From: QZLE01 sp033852075
GTDB taxonomy: Bacteria > Pseudomonadota > Gammaproteobacteria > QZLD01
Length of the DNA stretch: 64,000 nt
Assembly: GCA_033852075.1 (NCBI GenBank)
Contig: JAWSVC010000010.1
Coordinates: forward strand, 1 to 64,000
Direction of reading: 5' to 3'
The position numbers and the translations under genes were made by a program. The notes under the pieces are model-generated. The model did no database searches, had not been told where the DNA came from, and was given only the letters and a program-made list of their open reading frames with translations. Below are positions 15,051 to 24,355 of this stretch, one piece after another (position 1 is the first letter of the stretch; the number at the start of each line of letters is the position of its first letter).

Positions 15051-16874
15051 TCATATCAGCTCCTGAGTGCCGGATCTTGGTGGCCAGGTGGCAAAAGGTC
15101 GTTCCTTGCCGCGCAGACGTGCCGAGAATTTAGTGAAGGAGTTGATAGTGCAGAACTGGGAGAAAAACTTATCCAGTATTGAAGCCAGCAAGTAGTAGCT
15201 GTTGCCTGAGTACTGGCTTTCGTCAAATTCAACCAGTACTGCAGTGCCCTGACATACGCCGATACGACCGTGCTGATGTACTCTTGAGGTTACGGTGCCG
15301 GTTTCGATTGCTGTGATACCATCGATTAGTGCCATTGAATCTTCGGCGTTGGCAAAATCATATAGTTTTAGGGTTTCTTTTAGAACCTGCAGGCCATCCT
15401 CATCACTGAAGTGATTCAGGGTCAGGTGTGACATCAATTGCCAGCGGGTATGTTCTTTTAGACCCGGGCGCTTGGTCTTGGTTGGTGGTGTCATGCACTG
15501 CAGTTGGGTGATCTCTGGGGTGCCGTCGACCAATTGTATTTCAGGTTTGCCGGAACCAAATGGTAGGTGATTCGGTAGATTACGGTTGGTGCACAGGGTG
15601 TCGATATTCAGGGTCCATCGCTTGCCTGGAGTAACCGTGGTGAAGTTTAGATCTATCAGTGACAGGTAAACCTCGGTGCCAGTTTCCAGCTGACCGCCGG
15701 CCCATTCCGATGATTCTCTGCGCGCATGCCAGAAGAAGTCCTTGGAAGTATCGCGATGTTCGCGATGAGTGCCGTAGAATGGTTTGAATTCGTATTCTTT
15801 GTCCTCCGGTGATACCGCACTGACGCGGGTGACGGTGTGGACCTCGTTGGCATCAGGCTGGCGAATATCTGGAATTACATGATATTCCTGCACCATATCG
15901 GTTAGCAAGATTGGTTCTGCGCGCTGCTTGAATAGGTTGATAATCGGGGTGCAGTTTAGCGCCAGATTGTCTTTGGATATCGTTTGTTCCAGTTCATTTT
16001 GGGTTTGGCCCAGATAGATGTAGATCTCCAGACGATTTTCAAATCTGTTCAGATTGCCGTTTAGGTTGCTAAGTTCAAAGAACAGAAATTTTTGCGGGAA
16101 TAAAAAGTATTCCGCCAATAGTCGGTAACCGGAAAAAGAGCGGTGTGAGTATGGCAGGAGTTTTTCGTTTTCGTCGAATCCGAAGGGTTGGACGCTGTCG
16201 CTGTCGATATGTACGGCATCGGCGTCGCTGTTGGATGTCGCCAGGGCAACTCCAAGGGTGGAATTCTGGATGAGTTCATGCAGCTTGTAGGTATGCTGGT
16301 CCTGTCCCTTGATAAAAAAGCGCAGCTTATCAGGGTTGAGTTCAGCAAAGGTCATCTCTTCAGCTGCACATTCTAATTCGATCTTCAGTACGGCGTTGGC
16401 CTTGTTTTTCACATGTGATGATGGTGCGGTAAATGGTAGGCCCATAAGACGCACATCCTTGATAGTTACCGGCCAGACGGTGGTGTCACTGGTGGTTCGG
16501 AAATAGCATGCTTCGCCACGGTTGTCGAAGGTCTCTAATTCAGTATGTCTGGGTACCATATATCCTGCAGATGCGTCATCTTGAGGTGTGATTTGCATAA
16601 TCGATGATGATGGTAGTGGTGTTTGGTAGTCTGGATACAGTACGCCCAGTAAGGCATCGGTAAGTTCTGGAAAACTGTCGTCGAGTTTATGCCTGATACG
16701 CGCTGTTAAGAATGCAAATGACTCAATTAGACGTGAGACATGCGGGTCTTCAACTGTGTCTTCACTGATTTTCAGGCGCCCGGCAATCTTAGGGTGTTTT
16801 TTTGCAAATTGCGCACCAAGATTGCGGATGTAGGCAAGTTCCTTATTGTAATAGGGGAGTAACTCGTCAGTCAT
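15051..16874 (-). CDS. tssF: TssF baseplate protein (ImpG/VasA)
   Basis: A 607-residue T6SS baseplate subunit. The start LLPYYNKELAYIRNLGAQFA, then KHPKIAGRLKI, HVSRLIESFAFLTARIRHKL and LLGVLYPDY, is diagnostic for TssF. The C-terminus carries GTAVLVEFDESQYSGNSYYL followed by a TINSFTKFS segment. It overlaps the end of tssE by 8 nt, which implies translational coupling in the order tssE-tssF-tssG that builds the wedge. Confidence 0.95.
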   Translation of the reverse strand: MTDELLPYYNKELAYIRNLGAQFAKKHPKIAGRLKISEDTVEDPHVSRLIESFAFLTARIRHKLDDSFPELTDALLGVLYPDYQTPLPSSSIMQITPQDDASAGYMVPRHTELETFDNRGEACYFRTTSDTTVWPVTIKDVRLMGLPFTAPSSHVKNKANAVLKIELECAAEEMTFAELNPDKLRFFIKGQDQHTYKLHELIQNSTLGVALATSNSDADAVHIDSDSVQPFGFDENEKLLPYSHRSFSGYRLLAEYFLFPQKFLFFELSNLNGNLNRFENRLEIYIYLGQTQNELEQTISKDNLALNCTPIINLFKQRAEPILLTDMVQEYHVIPDIRQPDANEVHTVTRVSAVSPEDKEYEFKPFYGTHREHRDTSKDFFWHARRESSEWAGGQLETGTEVYLSLIDLNFTTVTPGKRWTLNIDTLCTNRNLPNHLPFGSGKPEIQLVDGTPEITQLQCMTPPTKTKRPGLKEHTRWQLMSHLTLNHFSDEDGLQVLKETLKLYDFANAEDSMALIDGITAIETGTVTSRVHQHGRIGVCQGTAVLVEFDESQYSGNSYYLLASILDKFFSQFCTINSFTKFSARLRGKERPFATWPPRSGTQELI

Positions 16875-17364
16875 GGCGGCTCTCTTTTACGGTTAATGAG
16901 CAGTTTACCGGTTCAACAATCGAATCAAATACGATAGGTTCCGGATCCGGGTCGATGTCTAAAAGGGCGTCGATGCGTAGGCGCAGGGTGCGATCCAGCT
17001 GCTCACTGTTGTCTAATGCAGTAACGTTTACCGTTTTAAACCGAGGTTCAAAGCGTTTTATGGTTTCTTCAATATGGACGCAGAACCGCTTGCGGCTATC
17101 CTGGGATGACATATTGGCGCTGCCGAAATCGGGCAGGCCATAATTTACCAATGATTTGTCCAGCTCTTCCAGATGCGAAGGATAACTTAGCCAGTGAACT
17201 CGGGTATTTAGCAGGTGTTCCAGATCGCGCCTTACACTGTTGCGCAACTCCCTTAGAACCTGAGTTTGTGATTTATAGCTTTCGCTGGATACGTGTGGTT
17301 CATCGTCTAACAAACGGTCTAGAATTGATGGTATCAGCGGCAGCGATTCATCAACGCGTGCCAT
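16867..17364 (-). CDS. tssE: TssE baseplate protein (gp25-like)
   Basis: A 165-residue gp25/lysozyme-like T6SS baseplate subunit. It has SLPLIPSILDRLLDD at the N-terminus, LRNSVRRDLEHLLNTR and WLSYPSHLEELDKSLVNYGL in the middle and a conserved IEETIKRFEPRF segment. Despite the family name it has no lysozyme activity. Its ATG overlaps the tagJ stop by 1 nt and its 3' end overlaps tssF, so tagJ-tssE-tssF form a coupled unit. Confidence 0.93.
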   Translation of the reverse strand: MARVDESLPLIPSILDRLLDDEPHVSSESYKSQTQVLRELRNSVRRDLEHLLNTRVHWLSYPSHLEELDKSLVNYGLPDFGSANMSSQDSRKRFCVHIEETIKRFEPRFKTVNVTALDNSEQLDRTLRLRIDALLDIDPDPEPIVFDSIVEPVNCSLTVKESRHD

Positions 17365-18155
17365 CAGTTAGCCTTAATCTCCAAGGTGTCGATCTCCATA
17401 ATGGTCTTCATCTCTTCGCCAACCAGGAATGCCTTCATGCCAATGCCGCGCAGAGGCTTGTCTTCATCCTGAGACCATTCGGTTTTACGGCCAAGCTTTG
17501 CGAGAGGGTCTCCGTCAGTGTAGCTATATATCGTAGGAATAAATACTTCACCTTCAGGACCTTCGCGCACATCGATGGCAGCCTTTCTCCATAATAGGTC
17601 GATAGGGCGCTCTGGGGGCATAAATTCAACATGGTTGATCTGCGAGAAATCGATCCAGTAGTATTTGCCATTGTTAGCCATAACCTCAAGAATACCACTG
17701 TTCAGGTCATCAAGATCTCGGAAGTCTTCGGCGTTTTCACCATTGCAGGTTACCTGTATAGTGGCTTTGGATTCTTCGGCAGCATTAACCAGGTCAATCG
17801 CTTCCTGCCATGAATTTTCACGGATTGCAATTGATGCCTTAATCAAATTTTCAATCATTGGTGTCGGTTCACCAATAAAGTGTGGGGCGCGGCCCGAACT
17901 GTAGAAATCCTGGCGTGCTTGTTCAGCGCGAATTACCTGACGCCAGAATGCTAGACCAGCTGCAGCTTCTGGTTCTTGAGATACAATGACATCCAGCTGT
18001 TTGTCGGCGCGTTCCAGTTCGCCTGCGAAGCAAAGAAGCTCTGCCAGAAAGCCACGTTTGGCTGTATTAGTTGGGTTCTTTTTGATCTCATCCTGAATTG
18101 CTTTAATTGCCTCTTCAAGTTGCCCATCTTGGTATAGTTGTGATGCTGATGTCAT
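17364..18155 (-). CDS. tagJ: TagJ / ImpE accessory protein
   Basis: A 263-residue T6SS accessory protein of the ImpE family. The N-terminal half is TPR-like (ASQLYQDGQLEEAIKAIQDE, then AELLCFAGELERADKQLDVI). The C-terminal half has the family block INHVEFMPPERPIDLLWRKA and VFIPTIYSYTDGD. In the systems where it has been studied, TagJ binds the TssB end of the sheath and modulates ClpV recruitment. Its position directly before tssE and after the sheath genes fits. A 199-bp gap with two hairpin regions separates it from tssC2. Confidence 0.88.
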   Translation of the reverse strand: MTSASQLYQDGQLEEAIKAIQDEIKKNPTNTAKRGFLAELLCFAGELERADKQLDVIVSQEPEAAAGLAFWRQVIRAEQARQDFYSSGRAPHFIGEPTPMIENLIKASIAIRENSWQEAIDLVNAAEESKATIQVTCNGENAEDFRDLDDLNSGILEVMANNGKYYWIDFSQINHVEFMPPERPIDLLWRKAAIDVREGPEGEVFIPTIYSYTDGDPLAKLGRKTEWSQDEDKPLRGIGMKAFLVGEEMKTIMEIDTLEIKAN

Positions 18156-18238
18156 GTCAGTCCTTCTTTAGTTTTATCTTTTTACATAGCTAAAAGTTAA
18201 TACCTTTAGCGGTTTATGCAAGACATGAATGCCTTGCT

Positions 18239-18257
18239 CTTTGACCTGTGGTCAAAG
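18239..18257. promoter_or_regulatory. Inverted repeat in the tssC2-tagJ gap
   Basis: Perfect arms CTTTGACC/GGTCAAAG with a TGT loop. A further hairpin GCAAAG/CTTTGC lies just beyond (about 18274-18291). They could be an operator or part of the tagJ leader. No promoter boxes are obvious. Confidence 0.45.
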
Positions 18258-18315
18258 CGAGCTTGTAAGTATAAGCAAAGCCACGTCTTTGCGTTAAGTA
18301 CTTTAATGGCGACTT

Positions 18316-18345
18316 ATGAAAAATAACATGGAAGTTATTTTTCAT
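18316..18345 (-). terminator. Hairpin directly after tssC2
   Basis: Perfect 12-bp arms ATGAAAAATAAC/GTTATTTTTCAT with a 6-nt loop, starting 9 nt after the tssC2 stop. The descending minus-strand arm is U-rich. It is likely an intra-operon attenuator or mRNA end-protecting hairpin. Confidence 0.6.
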
Positions 18346-18354
18346 ATATAAATA

Positions 18355-19914
18355 TCAGTCGCGTTTGTTCGGATTAGCTGGAATATCGGTTACCATGCGG
18401 ATCGATGATACCAGCTGGTCAAGCTGGAAATGTGGTTGCAGGTGAGCAATGCATAGATAGTTGCCAGGTTTTCCGGGTTGTTCTTTTACCTGTACCTTGG
18501 CCTCGCGCAGTGGATGTTTGGCCTTGAGTTCAAGTGGTGAATCATCGTTGGCGGTGGCGTAATTTAACAGCCAGCGTTGAATGTAGTCTTCACAGTCTTT
18601 GGGTTTTGCGAATGAACCTATCTTGTCGCGCGCGATGATCTTGATGTAGTGTGCAAATCTGGAAACGCAGAGGATATATTGCAACATTGAGGACAGGCGC
18701 GCGTTGGTTGTTGCGGAGATCTTGTCATATTCCTGTGGCTTCTGCAGAGAGTTATTGCTGTAGAACACTAGGTTTTCAGTATCCTTGCAGTAAGATAGCG
18801 GAATCAATCCCTGGTCACTCAGTTCTTTTTCGATGCGATCGGTAATCAATGTGTCGGTGGAAGGTTTGGTTACCAGATATTTTTTGTCCGTCTCAAAACT
18901 CTGGGTCATCAGGTCTGTAACCAGACCGCCGGAGATTATGCCACGCTGGAAGCCACGGATATTGGCAAACCAACCGGAGTGGGCGAAGGCGCGGATTGCA
19001 ACCGAGCCAAAGGCATATACTGCATTGCCCCACAGATAGTCCTTGATGGAGTCGTGGGTTTCTTCATGAAAGCAGAATGTGTCGGCGCGGGTACCATCGT
19101 CTTCATATGGTGGGCGCATAAGCACCTTGGGAACGGTAAGCCCTAGATAACGTGCATCTTCATGTTCGCGCAGTGATTTCCATGATGTGTATTCAGGCAG
19201 ATCAAATACTTGAGATATATTTGCCCCCAATCCAAGTTCGCTAAAGTCATCAAGGCCGAGTAGGGAAGGATGGGCTCCTCCAATAAATGGTGCGAATGCC
19301 GCACCGGTTACTGCGGATAGTGCACGCAGGGTCTGGGTGTCGTTATATGGGATGCCTGGTTGTACCTTGTGCGAGATTTCGTAATCACCAAGGATAAGTC
19401 CGTAAGGTTCGCCGCCTGGGGTATCAAATTCTGAGCTGTAGATCAGGTTGAAGATATTACTTTGGTCAAAATCAATTGCCTTATCCAGATCTTTGGATAG
19501 TTCTTTCCATGTTATATTCAGGGCGCGAATTTTAATTTGACGTTCAGTGTCATAGTAGTCAGCATGTTCTACCAATGAATACAGTCCTCGCCATGACGCT
19601 TCCAGTTGTTGGAAACGTTCATGATGGATGATCTTGTTTATTTGACGGTTAATGGCGCCATCGAAAGATGCAATCAGAACCTGGATATGGTTCATTACCT
19701 CGCGTTTGTCGGGATTAGGGGCGCCTGGCTTGCGGAAGAATTCTATCAGCAGGCGCAGTAATTTCCATTCTGATTTTTCTTTAAGGAAGTGGTCGAGAAG
19801 GTGAACCGGGATATTATCGATGCCGGAGCTTACGGTGTTGCCAATAGCTTGGTCCAGAAGTGATTCTTTCTGGTAGAGGTGTTGATTTTGCTTAAATCTG
19901 GACTGTGGCTGCAT
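18355..19914 (-). CDS. Second TssC-type sheath large subunit (ImpD-like)
   Basis: A 519-residue paralogue of TssC, corresponding to ImpD in imp-type clusters. It shares with the upstream TssC1 the motifs SLLDQAIGNT, FDGAINRQINKIIHHERFQ, LEASWRGLYSLVEH, FDQSNIFNLIYSSEFDTPGG, EPYGLILGDYE, AFAPFIGGAHP and the C-terminal ARDKIGSF and EAKVQVKEQPG. It differs by an N-terminal extension before SLLDQAIG and a divergent tail. Its exact place in the sheath is not established; it may cap or specialise one end. A terminator-like hairpin separates it from tssC1, implying lower expression. Confidence 0.88.
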   Translation of the reverse strand: MQPQSRFKQNQHLYQKESLLDQAIGNTVSSGIDNIPVHLLDHFLKEKSEWKLLRLLIEFFRKPGAPNPDKREVMNHIQVLIASFDGAINRQINKIIHHERFQQLEASWRGLYSLVEHADYYDTERQIKIRALNITWKELSKDLDKAIDFDQSNIFNLIYSSEFDTPGGEPYGLILGDYEISHKVQPGIPYNDTQTLRALSAVTGAAFAPFIGGAHPSLLGLDDFSELGLGANISQVFDLPEYTSWKSLREHEDARYLGLTVPKVLMRPPYEDDGTRADTFCFHEETHDSIKDYLWGNAVYAFGSVAIRAFAHSGWFANIRGFQRGIISGGLVTDLMTQSFETDKKYLVTKPSTDTLITDRIEKELSDQGLIPLSYCKDTENLVFYSNNSLQKPQEYDKISATTNARLSSMLQYILCVSRFAHYIKIIARDKIGSFAKPKDCEDYIQRWLLNYATANDDSPLELKAKHPLREAKVQVKEQPGKPGNYLCIAHLQPHFQLDQLVSSIRMVTDIPANPNKRD

Positions 19915-19932
19915 TTAAAAACCTGAAAACTT

Positions 19933-19963
19933 AAAAAGCGAGAGCAGATAGATCCACTCTCGC
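19933..19963 (-). terminator. Terminator-like hairpin between tssC1 and tssC2
   Basis: On the minus strand the arms GCGAGAG/CTCTCGC (19963-19957 and 19944-19938) close a 12-nt loop and are followed by TTTTT. Because tssC2, tagJ and the baseplate genes lie downstream, it probably acts as a partial attenuator that makes TssB and TssC1 more abundant. Confidence 0.72.
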
Positions 19964-19982
19964 CTTATTAATTAAGTTGCTA

Positions 19983-21479
19983 TTAACCCAATTCTGGGAT
20001 CTTAGCTACCATCTTAAGTGTAGTGGTTAGTTCTTCCAGTTGTAACCATGGTCTTAGGTATGCTACCGCATTATAAGCCCCAGGAGACCCAGGAATCTCT
20101 TTAACCTGAATTTTGGCTTCAGCAAGAGGGTACTTGGCACGTTTTTCTTGGCCAGCATTAACGTCACCGTTAACATAGGTTTGAATCCAACGGTTTAGCC
20201 AGTTTTCCATGTCTGCTGCTTCCATGAAACTACCGATCTTGTCGCGAGCCATTACCTTTAGGTAGTGTGCGATTCTTGATGTAGCCATCATGTATGGTAG
20301 ACGAGCCGAGATAGCAGCGTTGGCTGTAGCATTCGGGTTGTCAAATTTCGCAGGTTTTTGCGTAGTTTGCGCACCAAAGAATACTGCATAATCAGTGTTT
20401 TTATAGTGACAAAGAGGTAGGAAGCCTAGTTTGCTAAGCTCTGCCTCACGTCTATCGGTAATACCGATTTCGGTAGGGCATTTCATATCTGGGTCACCAT
20501 CGTCACTTTTGAAGATATGAGAAGGCAAGCCTTCTACTTTACCACCGCCCTCTGCACCACGGATAGCAGTACACCAACCGTGTTCTGCAAATGCATTAGT
20601 TAAGCGTGTTCCCAATACATAAGCTGCATTCATCCAGCAGTAATCATCGTGCTCTACTTTGGATGCAACCTTTGTTACCGGATCTACTTCTACTTCTTCA
20701 AAACCGAATTCGTCGATTGGTTTGGTAGCTTCGCCATACGGTAGTCTTGCAAGTACGCGAGGCATAACCATAGTTACGAATCTTGAGTCATCTGATTCTC
20801 TAAATGAACGCCATTTTGCGTACTCAGCAGATTCAAAGATCTTTTCCAGGTCGCGAGGCTTGGATAGCTCATTCCAGCTTTCAAAACCCATAAGAGCGGG
20901 GTCAGATGCGGTAAGGAATGGAGCAAATGCTGCCGCAGAAACATTTGACATGTTGGTTAGAAGTTCAATATCTTCCGGGTGGTTGGTGAACTCGTAGTCG
21001 CCGATAACAGCTCCATATGGCTCGCCACCTGGGGTGCCAAATTCATTTTCGTAAAGTTTTTTGAATATGTTGCTTTGGTCAAATTCAACCGCTTTGCTTA
21101 GATCTTTGCCAAGCTCTTTTTTGCTAATGTTAAGCATTCTGATTTTCAGAGTAGCGCTTGTCTCAGAGTTGGTAATCAGGTGATGCATCCCGCGCCATGT
21201 TCCTTCCAGTTTCTGGAATTTTTCATGGTGCATAATCGCAGAAAGTTGCTTTGAGATGGCAGCGTCGATACCTTTGATAGCTTCATTGAAGGTAACTGTA
21301 AGGTTTTTATTCCAGGTTACAGTTCCTTTCATTGCTTCTTCAGTAAGAGTCTTAAGCAGTTCTTCTGCACGTGAAGGCTCAGTTTGTTTGGTTGCACCAA
21401 TCGCTTGGTCAAGCAGGCTTACCGAGCTTTCTTCTGCAACTACATTGCTTTGTTCTTGTTGCTCTGGAGATGTGCTCAT
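19983..21479 (-). CDS. tssC: TssC sheath large subunit (VipB/ImpC)
   Basis: A 498-residue main large subunit of the contractile T6SS sheath. Family blocks are present in order: SLLDQAIGATKQ, FNEAIKGIDAAISKQLSAIM, LEGTWRGMHHLI, FDQSNIFKKLYENEFGTPGG, EPYGAVIGDYEFTNHPEDIE, NVSAAAFAPFLTASDPALMG, WCTAIRGAEGGGKVEGLP and ARDKIGSFMEAADMENWL. The length is standard. Its ATG overlaps the tssB stop by 1 nt (TAATG), giving coupled equimolar synthesis of the TssB-TssC heterodimer. Confidence 0.97.
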   Translation of the reverse strand: MSTSPEQQEQSNVVAEESSVSLLDQAIGATKQTEPSRAEELLKTLTEEAMKGTVTWNKNLTVTFNEAIKGIDAAISKQLSAIMHHEKFQKLEGTWRGMHHLITNSETSATLKIRMLNISKKELGKDLSKAVEFDQSNIFKKLYENEFGTPGGEPYGAVIGDYEFTNHPEDIELLTNMSNVSAAAFAPFLTASDPALMGFESWNELSKPRDLEKIFESAEYAKWRSFRESDDSRFVTMVMPRVLARLPYGEATKPIDEFGFEEVEVDPVTKVASKVEHDDYCWMNAAYVLGTRLTNAFAEHGWCTAIRGAEGGGKVEGLPSHIFKSDDGDPDMKCPTEIGITDRREAELSKLGFLPLCHYKNTDYAVFFGAQTTQKPAKFDNPNATANAAISARLPYMMATSRIAHYLKVMARDKIGSFMEAADMENWLNRWIQTYVNGDVNAGQEKRAKYPLAEAKIQVKEIPGSPGAYNAVAYLRPWLQLEELTTTLKMVAKIPELG

Positions 21480-21997
21480 TACTCTTCTCCTCCCTCAGAT
21501 CCTTCGTCGATTTTCAGATCGCCGGCAATTGACTTTAGGTTGTCGTCATTTGAAAGCACCTGCTCAATGATGTTTTCTAAATCTTCGCTACGGTCGATCT
21601 TAGTCATAAGGTCACGTAGCTGGTTTCTGGTATCCATCATTTTTTTCAGTGGCTCAACCTGCTCAACAACAGCGCCTGGCTCAAAGTCGTCAAGCGATTG
21701 GAATTTAAGATCTACAGCCATTTCGCTGCCGTCGCCTGCAAGGGTGTTTTCCACCTTCATTTGCAGCCCTGGAGTCATTTTGGCAAGAACATCGTTGAAG
21801 TTGTCACGATCGATCTGGGTGAAGCGGCGATCCTTTAGTGATTTTAAAGGTTCGGTTGCGTCACCAGAGAAGTCGCCCATAACACCTACGACGAATGGTA
21901 GTTCTTTTTCTACCATTGCACCTTCGGTTTCAACTTCGTATGCCAGATGAACGCGTGGCTTTCTCACGCGCTTTAGTTTGTCATGGATGCTTGCCAT
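21479..21997 (-). CDS. tssB: TssB sheath small subunit (VipA/ImpB)
   Basis: A 172-residue small subunit of the T6SS sheath. It shows SIHDKLKRVRKPRVHLAYEV, the conserved PFVVGVMGDFSG, LKDRRFTQIDRDNFNDVLAK and the C-terminal helix that interacts with ClpV in other systems. It precedes tssC with a 1-nt overlap and follows tssA by 36 nt. Confidence 0.97.
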   Translation of the reverse strand: MASIHDKLKRVRKPRVHLAYEVETEGAMVEKELPFVVGVMGDFSGDATEPLKSLKDRRFTQIDRDNFNDVLAKMTPGLQMKVENTLAGDGSEMAVDLKFQSLDDFEPGAVVEQVEPLKKMMDTRNQLRDLMTKIDRSEDLENIIEQVLSNDDNLKSIAGDLKIDEGSEGGEE

Positions 21998-22033
21998 TTT
22001 TTGTGTACTCCTTTTTAAGTCGTTAACTTAATT

Positions 22034-23131
22034 CTAATTCTCTTGTGATGGAATTCCAGTTAGTTTGAAAAAACTATCTCTTGCGCCTGGATCTTGTACC
22101 AGCTCTGCCATTAGTTCCGGTAGGGGCATTTTGCTCCAGCGGATGCATTGTTCAAGTGCGTAGGAGATAGGTGAGTGAGGCTCGGTCTTTTTGAAGAATA
22201 TCGCTATTTCACCAAGGTTCTTCAGGGCTGCCTCTCTGTTATTTACCGATTTTTCTTTCTTTGGTGCTGTTCCTTCCTCTCCTGTAGCAGCTTCTTCGCC
22301 AGCTAATTCGAGCTCTTCTTCAGGATCAACAAGTTTATCGCCAGCAAGATCTATCAATGCCGTGCGGCATTTTTCTAATGTGTCACGGATATTGCTGGTT
22401 GGTTGTGGGTCAGAAGCACAGCAACGATCTATTGATGCTGTAAGTCCTGCGTATGCCTCTATAGCATTGTCCATATCAGCCTTAAGTTGGCGGAAGAACA
22501 ATGGTGATGTGTCAGCTGCGGCTTGACGAACCATCTCTAGAGTGATTGCTCCACTATCAATTTTTTGTATTTTCTTTTCTGGATCGGTGATGCCGTCGGT
22601 TTCGTATGCCTGGCCATATTCCCAATATGCAAACGGTCCAAAATCCTTGCCTTGTGTTAAAGGGATGCATTTAATTGGCATAATTAAAGCACCATCAGAA
22701 CCAAAACCATTAAGTCCTATTATAGGTGCGATCTTGGTTTCTACACCATCTTCATCCTCTTCTGGATACATGCCGTCCCAGAACGTATCCATTAATTGAC
22801 GGGTAAGCTCGAAGCTTTCTGCCAGACCTTTAAAGCCATCAGTACGAGTTAATGCTTCTATAAGCCAAGCACATACCTCGATATCTTTAGTGCGTTCTTT
22901 TAGTATTGCCGGAGATTTTTGGATGATTGGTCTCCAGTCTCCAGGAACAAAAGATAGATCCTCATCTTCAAGTGCCTTTCTTTCATTGGCTCTTGCTTGA
23001 GTACGGATATCCTTTATTTCATAATAATCCGATGTTGGTGAGCTGTCTTCGCGGATATTTTCGCCAGTTGGCTTTTCTTCTGAGATAGGCTCTATCAACT
23101 CTGGAATATTTAAGATTGTTGATTCAGTCAT
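22034..23131 (-). CDS. tssA: TssA (ImpA-type) assembly protein, short form
   Basis: A 365-residue T6SS protein with an ImpA_N domain. The N-terminal segment EPISEEKPTGENIREDSSPTS, the SFVPGDWRPIIQKSPAIL block and ELTRQLMDTFWDGMYPEEDE are typical. The C-terminus is short (ISYALEQCIRWSKMPLPELM), as in short TssA proteins that sit at the baseplate, rather than the long sheath-capping forms. An acidic linker (EEELELAGEEAATGEEGT) lies near residues 275-292. It starts the tssABCC transcription unit after a 330-bp gap. Confidence 0.9.
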   Translation of the reverse strand: MTESTILNIPELIEPISEEKPTGENIREDSSPTSDYYEIKDIRTQARANERKALEDEDLSFVPGDWRPIIQKSPAILKERTKDIEVCAWLIEALTRTDGFKGLAESFELTRQLMDTFWDGMYPEEDEDGVETKIAPIIGLNGFGSDGALIMPIKCIPLTQGKDFGPFAYWEYGQAYETDGITDPEKKIQKIDSGAITLEMVRQAAADTSPLFFRQLKADMDNAIEAYAGLTASIDRCCASDPQPTSNIRDTLEKCRTALIDLAGDKLVDPEEELELAGEEAATGEEGTAPKKEKSVNNREAALKNLGEIAIFFKKTEPHSPISYALEQCIRWSKMPLPELMAELVQDPGARDSFFKLTGIPSQEN

Positions 23132-23461
23132 TTGTTCTGTTCTTAATTCCGTTTTAAAGGAGATGTTGTAATTACGATCCCCTTTTAAATTTTATTATTA
23201 CCGTTGGCTCTCTTTTTTAGCCGGGACAGTTTTCTTGTGTTTCCTATTTACAGTGTTTTTCAAGCATTAGATTACTTATTTACTCTGTATTTATTTAGCT
23301 ATTTTATTACTCAATTAGCTATCTGAGAATACAAGTTACCATCCCCATATTAATCTAATGTAGCACAACTTTACCCTAAGATACTGTATATACGCAATAA
23401 TTTTATTGATTTTTTTACATTTTATGTGTTTTTTCTAATATACATAAAGATATTAGCTACA
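23132..23461 (-). promoter_or_regulatory. tssA upstream region
   Basis: This 330-bp AT-rich gap separates pppA from tssA and probably contains the promoter of the sheath operon. A near-perfect inverted repeat, TTTAAAGGAGA (about 23152-23162) against TCCCCTTTTAAA (about 23177-23188), lies 20-60 nt before the tssA ATG and could form a leader hairpin. No promoter boxes stand out and no gene is visible. Confidence 0.4.
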
Positions 23462-24259
23462 TTAATTATCTGTTTTATTGATCTGTACTAAGATGCTGGT
23501 AACATTATCTTTAGCTTCTCGAATCAATGCTGAGTGGATTAGCGCTTTATTTATGTCAGCGATATTACCTTGTTTGATTAGCATCTCCATTTCGTTAAAA
23601 CTGATTTCATTGTACAGGCCATCACTGCAGAGCAGGAATATGTCGCCGGGTTCAATTTTGCCGATCATTTCATCCAGTAGCAGGTCATCATATGCACCTA
23701 CTGCTCTGGTGATAGCATTAGATAGAGGATGGTTAGCAGCCTCTTCTTCTGATATTAATCCGCTGGCAAGAAGTTCTTCAACTTGACTGTGGTCTCTGGT
23801 TAGTTGTTGGAGCTGGCCTTTTCTGCACAGATAGACGCGACTATCTCCAGCCCAGAGGATGTTGTAGTGTGTAGTTGTTAATGCCAGAGCTACTACTGTT
23901 GATCCTATGGTTCTACCGTCGAATTGTTGTTCCGATATGTTGAGTATCTTTGAATTACTGTTTTGGATACTTTTTCTGATCGCTGCAACCTTATCTGCTT
24001 CATTCACAAAATCTAGTTTGCTGATATCTTCTACAATGAGTTGGCTGGCAACTTCACCAGCTTCGTGTCCACCCATGCCATCTGCTACTACAAATACTCC
24101 GTGCTGAGGGATTTGTACGAATGAATCTTCGTTTAGTTTCCTAACCGCGCCAGTATTGGTAGTGCCTGACGATGCCCAGTATTGGTCTTGATGTTCCTGA
24201 ACGGCACAGGTATCTACGGTTTTTGGTTTTGCATCTTCCATCTTTCCAATTTGGGTCAT
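23462..24259 (-). CDS. pppA: PppA-type PP2C protein phosphatase
   Basis: A 265-residue PP2C-family Ser/Thr phosphatase. Metal-binding and catalytic motifs are present: TGAVRKLNEDSF, VVADGMGGHEAGEVAS, GSTVVALAL, WAGDSRVYLCR, ITRAVGAYDD, LLCSDGLYNE and a terminal KDNVTSILVQI. In the Pseudomonas threonine-phosphorylation pathway, PppA removes phosphate from the FHA protein and switches the T6SS off. Its neighbours tagF and tagH support that role. The cognate kinase PpkA is not in the window. Confidence 0.9.
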   Translation of the reverse strand: MTQIGKMEDAKPKTVDTCAVQEHQDQYWASSGTTNTGAVRKLNEDSFVQIPQHGVFVVADGMGGHEAGEVASQLIVEDISKLDFVNEADKVAAIRKSIQNSNSKILNISEQQFDGRTIGSTVVALALTTTHYNILWAGDSRVYLCRKGQLQQLTRDHSQVEELLASGLISEEEAANHPLSNAITRAVGAYDDLLLDEMIGKIEPGDIFLLCSDGLYNEISFNEMEMLIKQGNIADINKALIHSALIREAKDNVTSILVQINKTDN

Positions 24260-24355
24260 TGATGGTGGCTTAGTATTGCTTGGAGGTGTTGTATTAATGG
24301 TTCTTCTCTTTATTTGTGTTTTGTTGATAAATAATGTTTACGCCATTTTATTGGT

